Source: Bacteroidales bacterium UBA2939
Lineage (GTDB): Bacteria > Bacteroidota > Bacteroidia > Bacteroidales > P3
Direction: 5' to 3'
Length of the DNA: 28,849 nt
NCBI GenBank assembly: GCA_002349055.1
Contig: DECD01000047.1
Span: forward strand, 23,012 to 51,860
Positions 21,945 to 28,849 of the stretch are shown here, in pieces. Made by a program: the position numbers and the translations under genes. Each line of letters opens with the position of its first letter. Position 1 is the stretch's first letter. A model generated the notes under the pieces. It was given only the letters and a program-made list of their open reading frames with translations, ran no database searches and was not told the origin of the DNA.

Positions 21945-24900
21945 ATGAAAAAAACAATTACAAAAGGAATGATGGCATTGCCAATCTTAATTGCAATGCT
22001 TTTTACCTCGTTTGGTGTTAATGCCCAAACGGCGTACATCTATTTTTCTGCCTATCCTGATTTTAGAGGATCTATCACAGTGGATGGCAATGCAGATTTA
22101 TCTGATTATGACGGTGATTTTACCGTTGGCTCAACCATCCACCTTTCTGCGGTTCCTTCTTCAGGCAACGAATTTGTGAGATGGCAAGATCAGGATGGAA
22201 ACGAACTTAGTACAAGTGAGAACTATGATTATGAAGTGCTCACTGATGATGACATGGAAATCACTGCTATTTTTCGGCTTATGGTTCCTCGTTTTACTGT
22301 GGCTGCCACGGTGATTCCTGCTGAAGCAGGTACCGTTATTGGTGGAACAGGAAATATTACTTCCGGTAATGGTACCACGCTTGAGGTCTCTAATAACGAT
22401 GAGGCTCACTTCCATTATGAAGGTTGGTCGTTCTCAGCTGATCCCACTGCCACCAAGGTAGCCACAACAAACGACTACTACTTCGTTGTTACTCAAGACA
22501 CCATGGCCTATGCTCACTACACCTACATGAACCAGTCGATTGAAGTCACAGCTTATCCCAACAACAGCACTTTGGGTTCTGTGACCATCAATGGCGAACC
22601 GACAAACTCGGCCGTACTCACCGAACAGACCGACAACACCTTTGTTGCTATCCCCTCTACCTCTGGCGTGAACTTTGAAGGTTGGTATCTGGTCAATGGC
22701 AACCAGAAAGCCCTTGTTTCTGAAAACACCACCATGATTGTGAACCTGCCTCCCTTCAGCGAACCCCGTACTTACGAGGCCGCTTTTGTTGGCCCCGCAC
22801 AGACCCTTACCTGCCAGGTGTCTGCCATCAACGAGGGCGGTACTCCCGCCGGCCCTGCTGCCTCCACCTATAACAGCCAGGTCACCATCCGTGCCCAGGT
22901 CGCCTCGGGCTATGAGTTCGTCGCCTGGTACGAGGATTTGAATGGCGACGGTGTCTTCGCCGATGACGAGATTGTCCAGGGTGCCGGTGCCGACTACACC
23001 TTCTACATCACCCGCAACCGCGTCTTCGGTGCCAAATACCACCACCTCCCCATGACCATCACCATCACCAACGATGCCACCAAGGGTACCCTCTCCACCG
23101 AGAATGAGTTCCAGGTCGAGTACAACGCTCCTGTAACCATTGCTATTGACGAGAACCCCGGCTACCACTTCACCGGCTGGACGGGCATCGCCAGCAACGA
23201 CAATCCCCTCACCATTGAGCATGTCACTACCAACTATAACCTCACCGCCAACTATGTCAACACCTACACCTTCAACGCCACTGCCAGCGACGGCGGCACT
23301 GTGACCGTCACGCCTCAGAACGGCACCTTCAACGCGGGTGAATCCGTCTCGGCTCAGGCTACCGCCGACGAAGGCATGGTTTTTGCCTATTGGGAGGTCA
23401 ACGATGGCACTAGCACCAGCCAGTCGACAGCCAACCCCTTTGAAGTGCAGGAAATCCATAACAACTACCAGATTGTGGCCCACTTCGTCCACAAATACAG
23501 TCTCACCCTTGTTGCCAGCTCTCCCGCCACCAACGCTACCTTCACCATCACCACCACTAATGGAACTGTGACCTACGATCCCACTCAGGAGTACTACTTC
23601 AATGAGGGTACTGAGATTACCGTCACCGTCTCCAATTACAATACTGAAGGTTGGGGCTTCCTGTGCTGGAAGAATGCCGGCGCCCCTGGATGCTTGGACG
23701 AGAATCCTGAGATTTCCACCACCTTCACAATCTCTGACCATACCAACCTCGAGGCTTCCTTCTACAACGTGGCTGTCAACCGCACCGTCAGCTACAGTGT
23801 CTACCCCGAGAACGCCGGTACCGTCACCGCTACTCTCATCACCTTCGATGCCAACAACCAGGCCACCGTTCCCGACAACACCACCACTACCTTGACCGCC
23901 AATCCCGTCGAGGGCTACACCATCGACTACTGGATGGTTAACAATGGTACTGGCAACGTCCGTATCGACGAGAATGAGCCTACCATCACCATTACCGCCA
24001 ACACCACCATCGCTGCCTACTTCCGCGAGGTGGGCAACATCACCGTCACCATCCGCAAGCACCCCTTCGCCTCTGTCGCCAATGTCGAACCCTGCGACGA
24101 TGCTTGCCAGCTCGATGCCGGTCGTCCCTACACCCTCACTGCCACCTCCCTCATGCCCGACGATTACGAGTTCTGGGGTTGGATTATCAATGGCGAGCTC
24201 GTGGGTAGAAAGTACGACAACGAACTCACCTACACCTTCACCGAAAATACTACCATCGATGTCTGGTTTGCCCCGATGGGCGAGGAAGGCTCCCTGAACC
24301 TCCTTACCTACAACGAGGACAGCACCATTGTCACCGGCATCGTCCAGGCCTATCGCAACCAGGTCACCTCCATCGTCATCCCCGAGAATCATGAACCCGG
24401 CCACACTGTCATGGCCATTGCCGCCGATGCCTTCCGCGGCTGCACCAGCCTCGAGAGCATCTATCTCCAGCCCACCATCACCAGCGTTGGTAATTACGCC
24501 TTCGCCGAGTGCCCGGCCCTGACAGCTATCGATCTGTCCAGCGTCACCACCCTTGGCACCAATGTCTTCGAAGGCTGCTCCGCTCTCCGCGATGTCACCC
24601 TCTCCGACCAGCTGACCGCTCTGCCCGACGAGACCTTCCGTAACTGCTCGGCTCTCCAGTCCATCAACCTGCCTGCCTCGGTGGCTTCCATCGGCAACCG
24701 CGCCTTCAACGGCAGCAACCTCTACTTCATCAATCTTCCTGCTGCCGTCGCCACTGTCGGCACCCAGGCCTTCATGGGTAATGCCAACCTCCGCGTGGTC
24801 TCCATCAACGGCGCTGTCGAGAGCATCGGCGAGGATGCCTTCCGTGGTTGCAACGCCATCTCCCGTACCGACTTCAACGGCGAGTTTGCTGACTGGTTCG

Positions 24901-27038
24901 GCATCAACTTCGAGAATGCCCTTGCCAACCCCGCCGCTCGTTCGCGCAACCTCGTCATCAACAATGTCGCCATCAGCAAGGTGGTTGTCCCCGAGGGTGT
25001 CACCACCATCAAGCAGTTTGCCTTCTTCAACAACAACCTCATCGACACTATCGTCCTTGCCTCCAGTGTTACCGGCATCGACAGCAATGCTTTCTTCCGC
25101 AACACCAACCTCAAGCGCATCATCATCATGGATGGCGACGAAAATTTTGATCCCGCTAACATTAACGTCCATGAATTTGCCTTCGAGAATGTCAACAAGG
25201 ACAATGTCGTTGTCGAGGTTCCCTGCCGCTTCCTGCCCATGGCCGAATGGAACGGCTTCACCCACATCGTTGGTCTCGGTGTGCCTGTGCTGACTCTCGT
25301 GCAGCATCCCGGTGGTGTTATCCGCTTCTCCGACGATGACGGTATCCCCGCCTGCGATGCAACCGAATACACCTACCACGTCATCGCCCAGCCTTCTTCC
25401 AACAACTACCGCTTCATCAGCTGGAGCGATGGTCTCCGTGCCACTTCGCGCTACATCACCATCACCGAGGATAGAACCCTCTCCGCCATCTTCGAGCGTA
25501 AGGAGGAAGTCCAGGCCCTCACCGACTACACCTATACTTTCGAGGAGTCCGATGCCGCTATGGATTGGTTCAACATCAGCAACGGCGACAACGAGTGGAC
25601 CGTCGGCAACGCCGTGGCCCGTCTCGGCAACAAGAGCCTCTATGTCACCAAGGACAATGGTGCTACTTGCAGCTACTTTGCCGCCAACAGCCCCTACACC
25701 TACACCGAGGTCAAGCTCCACAATGGTCTCTATAAATTCAGCTTCAACTACAAGGTGGGCAATGTCGACCTTGACAAACTCTCCGTGGCCCTCATCCCCA
25801 TCGAGGCCGGCGAGGAAGAGGATGCCTATCTGCACCTCGACGAGGTCAACCCCGAAGGTCTGCCTCTCTACATTGGCAATCTGGCTAACCTCTATGATGA
25901 GAACAGCTGGAGCGATGCTTACCGTCTGATTGACTTTGGCAACGAGCCTGCGAGCGACAACCAGTGGTACCGCCTGGTCTTCTTCTGGAATGTTACTTCC
26001 GAGAGCAACGACGATGTGGCCAACTTTGCTGCCGCCGTCGACAATGTCTCCTTCGACTGGATGGATGCCAAACCCTCCGAGCTGAGAGCTCTCACCGCTG
26101 CTCTGCACGTGGATATCGAGAACGAGGATCCTGAGGATGGTAACGTTGTCTACACCTGGACCGAAGATGAGTCTCACCTCAGATGGTACGATCCTACTAC
26201 GGGTCAGCTTATCCGCGAATTCAATATTAGCGAGGAAGAGGTCAAGGCTACCAGAGATTACACTGACTTCCACTATCAGGACGAGCTGTGGATCCATGCC
26301 ATTCCCGCCGAGGGCTACGCCTTCGTTGCTTGGAACGACGGCAACACCAATGCCAACCGTCAGTTCGACTTCAAGGCCATTTACGGTCTCAATCCTACCT
26401 ATACCGCCATCTTTGAGCCCATCCCCGAGAACCTGCACATCTATGCCCATGTCGAGGCTGGTGCCGAGGATAAGGGTACTGCTGCCATCGCTTACATGAC
26501 CGAGGTCAACATGCACAACATGATAGAGTTCGTCAGCGACACCACCATCGAGGAGAACGCCACCTATAACTTCGTGCTCAACCTCCCGCAGGAGAAATAT
26601 GCCTTCATGGGCTGGGCCAACGCCAACGGCGACACCCTCTCCAAGGACAACCCCTTCGTTCTCGAGTATGGCCAGATGAGCGACAAACTCAACTGGGGTC
26701 GCGACATCCACATCTTCGCTCTCATGAACGAGCTCACTCCTTGCTCCTATGATGACAATGACTTCTTCAGTCGCAACATGCCCTTTGGTCAGTTCAACTT
26801 CCGCGGTCATGACTTGGACGATGTCACCGTCAGCAACATCGAGGTCTCTGTCCGCAACGGTCAGATTCTCGTCAGCGAGGCTGCCGGTATCGAGGTCAGC
26901 CTCTATGATGTCAACGGCCGTCTCCTCGAGAGCAAGGTCGAGAACTCGCAGAACATCTACTTCGAGGTTCCCACTTCTGGCACCTACATGCTGAAGGTCG
27001 GCGACCTCCTCACCCGCCGCGTCGTCGTTGTCCGCTAA
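21945..27038 (+). CDS. Giant T9SS-exported surface protein with InlB-type repeats and BspA-like leucine-rich repeats
   Basis: 1697 residues. Signal peptide 1-28 (ending FGVNAQ). About 30-775 are serial divergent InlB B-type repeats, each with a GW/FxxW core then an A-x-F ending (FVRWQDQDGN...ITAIF; GYHFTGWTGI...LTANY; MVFAYWEVND...IVAHF). 780-1110 are BspA-type LRRs (AIAADAFRGCTSLESIYLQP, SVGNYAFAECPALTAIDLSS, and six or more further units). 1111-1188 is another InlB-type repeat. 1190-1370 is a jelly-roll-like domain (YTFEESDAAMDWFNISNGDN...VDNVSFDW). More repeats follow to about 1620. The last ~75 residues are a T9SS type A sorting domain (VSVRNGQILVSEAAGIEVSL, YDVNGRLLES, ending RRVVVVR). 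It is a likely adhesin. The first ~500 nt are AT-rich and the rest C-rich, so the gene looks mosaic. Confidence 0.93.
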   Translation: MKKTITKGMMALPILIAMLFTSFGVNAQTAYIYFSAYPDFRGSITVDGNADLSDYDGDFTVGSTIHLSAVPSSGNEFVRWQDQDGNELSTSENYDYEVLTDDDMEITAIFRLMVPRFTVAATVIPAEAGTVIGGTGNITSGNGTTLEVSNNDEAHFHYEGWSFSADPTATKVATTNDYYFVVTQDTMAYAHYTYMNQSIEVTAYPNNSTLGSVTINGEPTNSAVLTEQTDNTFVAIPSTSGVNFEGWYLVNGNQKALVSENTTMIVNLPPFSEPRTYEAAFVGPAQTLTCQVSAINEGGTPAGPAASTYNSQVTIRAQVASGYEFVAWYEDLNGDGVFADDEIVQGAGADYTFYITRNRVFGAKYHHLPMTITITNDATKGTLSTENEFQVEYNAPVTIAIDENPGYHFTGWTGIASNDNPLTIEHVTTNYNLTANYVNTYTFNATASDGGTVTVTPQNGTFNAGESVSAQATADEGMVFAYWEVNDGTSTSQSTANPFEVQEIHNNYQIVAHFVHKYSLTLVASSPATNATFTITTTNGTVTYDPTQEYYFNEGTEITVTVSNYNTEGWGFLCWKNAGAPGCLDENPEISTTFTISDHTNLEASFYNVAVNRTVSYSVYPENAGTVTATLITFDANNQATVPDNTTTTLTANPVEGYTIDYWMVNNGTGNVRIDENEPTITITANTTIAAYFREVGNITVTIRKHPFASVANVEPCDDACQLDAGRPYTLTATSLMPDDYEFWGWIINGELVGRKYDNELTYTFTENTTIDVWFAPMGEEGSLNLLTYNEDSTIVTGIVQAYRNQVTSIVIPENHEPGHTVMAIAADAFRGCTSLESIYLQPTITSVGNYAFAECPALTAIDLSSVTTLGTNVFEGCSALRDVTLSDQLTALPDETFRNCSALQSINLPASVASIGNRAFNGSNLYFINLPAAVATVGTQAFMGNANLRVVSINGAVESIGEDAFRGCNAISRTDFNGEFADWFGINFENALANPAARSRNLVINNVAISKVVVPEGVTTIKQFAFFNNNLIDTIVLASSVTGIDSNAFFRNTNLKRIIIMDGDENFDPANINVHEFAFENVNKDNVVVEVPCRFLPMAEWNGFTHIVGLGVPVLTLVQHPGGVIRFSDDDGIPACDATEYTYHVIAQPSSNNYRFISWSDGLRATSRYITITEDRTLSAIFERKEEVQALTDYTYTFEESDAAMDWFNISNGDNEWTVGNAVARLGNKSLYVTKDNGATCSYFAANSPYTYTEVKLHNGLYKFSFNYKVGNVDLDKLSVALIPIEAGEEEDAYLHLDEVNPEGLPLYIGNLANLYDENSWSDAYRLIDFGNEPASDNQWYRLVFFWNVTSESNDDVANFAAAVDNVSFDWMDAKPSELRALTAALHVDIENEDPEDGNVVYTWTEDESHLRWYDPTTGQLIREFNISEEEVKATRDYTDFHYQDELWIHAIPAEGYAFVAWNDGNTNANRQFDFKAIYGLNPTYTAIFEPIPENLHIYAHVEAGAEDKGTAAIAYMTEVNMHNMIEFVSDTTIEENATYNFVLNLPQEKYAFMGWANANGDTLSKDNPFVLEYGQMSDKLNWGRDIHIFALMNELTPCSYDDNDFFSRNMPFGQFNFRGHDLDDVTVSNIEVSVRNGQILVSEAAGIEVSLYDVNGRLLESKVENSQNIYFEVPTSGTYMLKVGDLLTRRVVVVR

Positions 27039-27063
27039 ACGATCCCCGCGACAAAAGCAAAGA

Positions 27064-27102
27064 AAGCAGGGTCCCCCCCCCATGGGAACCCTGCTTCTTT
27101 TT
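27064..27102 (+). terminator. Intrinsic terminator of the surface module
   Basis: Nine-bp stem AAGCAGGGT (27064-27072)/ACCCTGCTT (27088-27096), 15-nt loop containing nine consecutive C, then a T5 run at 27098-27102. It lies 26 nt after the giant gene's stop. Confidence 0.9.
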
Positions 27103-27346
27103 GCATCCGTTTACGCCGTTAGGCGTTTTCTATTCTTTTCATTATGATTGAGAAAAAGACCCGCCGCAGGCCATTTAGCGTCATTCGCCCGAAATTGACC
27201 CGCGTAGCATTCGCCTAATTCGAAAAATTCGCCGTTCCCCAAAGAACCTCTATGTTAGCAGCTATTTGCCAGATTTATAATACTTTGCCGTATGGCAACG
27301 TTACAGTTACAGTTGTTACAGTTCATAAATATCCCTTCAAAAATAA

Positions 27347-27396
27347 CTGTAGCAACTGTAGCGACTGTAGCAACTATAGCAACTGTAACGCTGTAA
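27347..27396 (+). repeat. AACTGTAGC array, 9-nt period
   Basis: CTGTA/CTATA cores at 27347, 27356, 27365, 27374 and 27383 (9-nt steps), then 27391 (8 nt). GTTACA at 27300, 27306 and 27315 is its reverse-complement type, so the region can form a hairpin around about 27323-27344. Confidence 0.85.
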
Positions 27397-27503
27397 CGCC
27401 CCTTTCGTCTTTCTTACCTAAAATTCAAACCAACAATTCCTTACGCCCCCCATCAACCCGTTACACCCTCATATTTACCGGGTACGCAGGCGTCCCGCCT
27501 GCT

Positions 27504-27538
27504 TTCACCATTCACCATTCACCTCTCACCTCTCACCT
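27504..27538 (+). repeat. TTCACCA/CTCACCT array, 7-nt period
   Basis: Five units: TTCACCA, TTCACCA, TTCACCT, CTCACCT, CTCACCT. C-rich, no G. Confidence 0.92.
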
Positions 27539-27550
27539 TCCTCCTCCCTA

Positions 27551-27591
27551 TCAACTCCGACTCAACTCCGTATCAACTCCCACTCAACTCT
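27551..27591 (+). repeat. TCAACTCC array, 11-nt period
   Basis: TCAACTC(C/T) at 27551, 27562, 27573 and 27584: four units at exactly 11 nt with variable 3-nt spacers. Confidence 0.9.
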
Positions 27592-27701
27592 CACTCCATA
27601 AACACAAAATTTTAACATTTCGTTTTCCTCAATTTTTAACTGTCCCAACTGTCCAACTGTCCCTCGACAAAATTTTATATATAATAAAACATAATTTTAT
27701 T

Positions 27702-27735
27702 CGTTATAACGCTATGACGTAATACCGTTATAACG
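27702..27735. promoter_or_regulatory. Twin palindromes CGTTATAACG upstream of the aldo/keto reductase
   Basis: Two copies of the perfect 10-bp palindrome CGTTATAACG at 27702-27711 and 27726-27735, 24 bp centre to centre, with the second ending 15 nt before the ATG. Placement and spacing suit a dimeric repressor binding two sites. No TAnnTTTG element is seen nearby. Confidence 0.7.
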
Positions 27736-27750
27736 AAAAACCGATTCATC

Positions 27751-28773
27751 ATGGAAAAGATAACCCTCGGGCGTAGCGGCCTCGTGGTGCCGCGCAACGG
27801 CTTCGGAGCCTTGCCCATCCAACGCATCAGCGAGGCCGACGCCGTGCGCCTCGTGCGCCGCGCCCTCGATGGCGGCATGTACTATTTCGACACCGCTCGC
27901 TTCTATACCGACAGCGAGGCCAAGCTCGGCGTCGCCCTCCAGGGCCACCGCAAGGAGGTCATCATCAGCACCAAGACCGGTGCCGTCACCGCCGACGCCT
28001 TCTGGCGCGACCTCGAGACCAGCCTCTCGCTCCTCAAGACCGACTATGTGGACCTCTACCAGTTCCATAATCCGGCCTTTTGTCCGAAACCTGGCGACGG
28101 CAGCGGCCTCTACGAGGCCATGGAAGAGGCCGTGCGCCAGGGCAAGGTGCTGCACATAGGCATCACCAACCACCGCCAGGGCGTGGCCCTCGAGGCCATC
28201 GAGAGCGGCCTCTACGAGACCTTGCAGTACCCCTTCAGCTACCTGGCTTCGGAGGCCGACCTCGACATCGTGGAGCGCACGCGGAAGGCCAACATGGGTT
28301 TCATAGCCATGAAAGGTCTCAGCGGCGGCCTCATCACCCATTCGGCCGTGGCCTACGCCTTCCTGGCGCAGTATTCCCATGTGGCGCCCATCTGGGGCAT
28401 ACAGAAAGAGAGCGAGCTCGACGAGTGGCTCTCCTATCAGGACAACCCGCCGCGCCTCACGCCCGAGATGCAGGAGGTGATAGACAAGGACCGCCGCGAG
28501 CTGAGTGGCGACTTCTGCCGCGGCTGCGGCTACTGCCAGCCCTGTCCCGCCGGCATCCAGATTCAGGACTGCAACCGCATGAGCCTCTTCCTCCGCCGCG
28601 CCCCCCACAGCGTCTACCTCACCGAGGAGTGGCTGCGCGAGATGGAGAAAATCGACGACTGCCTCCACTGCAACCAGTGCGTCAAGAAATGCCCCTACGG
28701 CCTCGACACCCCCAACCTCCTGGTGCGAAACAAAGAGGACTTTATGGATTTCTGGAAACGGAGAACTAGATAA
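27751..28773 (+). CDS. Aldo/keto reductase with C-terminal double 4Fe-4S ferredoxin domain
   Basis: 340 residues. Residues 1-250 are an aldo/keto reductase barrel with the catalytic tetrad in place: D47 and Y52 (YFDTARFYTDSE), K75 (IISTKTG), H106 (LYQFHN). The C-terminal part has two cysteine motifs: C256, C259, C262, C265 (CRGCGYCQPCP) and C304, C307, C310, C314 (CLHCNQCVKKCP). This combination is common in anaerobes (the AKR/4Fe-4S family); the substrate is unknown and electron transfer from ferredoxin rather than only NADPH is possible. The start follows a twin palindrome that may control it. The last codons enter a CTAG array (…RTR then TAA within the array). Codon use is very C-rich, like the core genes. 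Confidence 0.93.
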   Translation: MEKITLGRSGLVVPRNGFGALPIQRISEADAVRLVRRALDGGMYYFDTARFYTDSEAKLGVALQGHRKEVIISTKTGAVTADAFWRDLETSLSLLKTDYVDLYQFHNPAFCPKPGDGSGLYEAMEEAVRQGKVLHIGITNHRQGVALEAIESGLYETLQYPFSYLASEADLDIVERTRKANMGFIAMKGLSGGLITHSAVAYAFLAQYSHVAPIWGIQKESELDEWLSYQDNPPRLTPEMQEVIDKDRRELSGDFCRGCGYCQPCPAGIQIQDCNRMSLFLRRAPHSVYLTEEWLREMEKIDDCLHCNQCVKKCPYGLDTPNLLVRNKEDFMDFWKRRTR

Positions 28774-28787
28774 TCTAGACGTTCTAG
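28766..28787 (+). repeat. CTAG array at the 3' end of the aldo/keto reductase, 9-nt period
   Basis: CTAG at 28766, 28775 and 28784, exactly 9 nt apart, with CTAA at the next expected place (28793). The gene's TAA stop (28771-28773) lies between the first two units. Confidence 0.9.
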
Positions 28788-28814
28788 AATGACTAAAATA
28801 ATTAGCGTATAAAA

Positions 28815-28849
28815 CCCCTACGAAAGCCCTACCAAGACCCTACCAACTC
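28815..28849 (+). repeat. CCCTAC array, 11-nt period, cut by the window end
   Basis: CCCTAC at 28816, 28827 and 28838: three units of 11 nt with spacers rich in A. It runs to within a few bases of the window edge and may continue. Confidence 0.88.

Larger units (their letters stand above)
27103..27750. other. Non-coding, repeat-filled intergenic region
   Basis: About 650 nt without a credible gene. A 156-codon open frame (27252-27722) has low-complexity content created by the repeats. It holds at least four short phased arrays (27347-27396, 27504-27538, 27551-27591 and three ACTGTCC at 27639, 27648 and 27656), a GTTACA cluster at 27300-27320 complementary to the first array, and an operator-like palindrome pair just before the next gene. 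From about 27400 to 27600 the plus strand is strongly C-rich and G-poor. Confidence 0.8.

Noticed and set aside
27073..27081. Run of nine C as a phase-variation tract
   Set aside because: It lies in the loop of the intrinsic terminator after the giant gene, outside any reading frame that it could switch.
22434..27083. 1549-codon open frame antisense to the giant adhesin gene
   Set aside because: It is a mirror of the strongly biased codon use of the real gene. The product is a monotonous Gly/Val/Asp/Glu sequence without domains, and the sense strand has a signal peptide, repeats and a sorting domain.
27252..27722. 156-codon plus-strand open frame in the spacer before the aldo/keto reductase
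   Set aside because: Kept open by 9-nt repeats and G-poor composition; the product is low-complexity (CSNCSDCSNYSNC) with no start context or homology that I recognise.

Overview
The window reads as chromosomal DNA of a GC-rich gut- or rumen-type member of the Bacteroidales (Bacteroidota). Evidence: promoters of the Bacteroidota -7 type (TAnnTTTG), almost no Shine-Dalgarno sequences, a type IX secretion (T9SS) C-terminal sorting domain on a 1697-residue secreted protein, a Rho factor with a long disordered insertion, a Bacteroidota-style four-helix-bundle protein, and the ruvX-def-TPR lipoprotein order. I cannot assign a genus.

Layout. (1) 1-5381, plus strand: the end of dnaX (clamp loader), split by an in-frame TAG; dapF; ligA; and a PagL-like outer-membrane lipid A deacylase, packed with 4-22 nt overlaps. 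(2) 5385-9745, minus strand: tRNA(CAU), ruvX, def, a TPR lipoprotein and a PPDK-like protein whose C-terminal catalytic barrel has been replaced. (3) 9811-11742, minus strand: an outer-membrane barrel protein and a TlpA-type thioredoxin. (4) 11956-16749: ilvE, gcvH (minus), rho and a threonine aldolase, i.e. amino-acid metabolism plus transcription termination. (5) 16913-19775: feoB with an eroded G domain and three repeat-derived in-frame insertions, then a four-helix-bundle protein. (6) 19811-27102: a surface module led by one canonical promoter: a small peptide, a lipoprotein with a FISUMP/C-type-lectin-like C-terminus, and a giant T9SS cargo protein, closed by a hairpin terminator. (7) 27103-28849: a repeat-filled intergenic region, then an aldo/keto reductase with two 4Fe-4S motifs.

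The most unusual signal is a population of short phased repeat arrays. They have a fixed 3-5 nt core, usually CTAG/CCTAG or CCCTAA, repeated at an exact period of 7, 9, 10 or 11 nt, while the spacer bases between cores differ. The clearest are 14 units of CCTAG every 10 nt after the threonine aldolase gene (16721-16860), 14 units of a CCCTAA-type core every 9 nt after feoB (19022-19141), and six CTAG every 9 nt inside feoB (18519-18567). Arrays inside genes have a 9-nt period and stay in frame. Arrays at gene ends start at or just before the stop codon and can supply it. Constant cores with varied spacers do not look like simple replication slippage. The arrays may be protein-binding arrays, Rho-loading (rut-like) sequences or a small mobile repeat family; the sequence alone does not decide. 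Palindromic elements have also entered the linkers of dnaX and feoB without breaking the frame.
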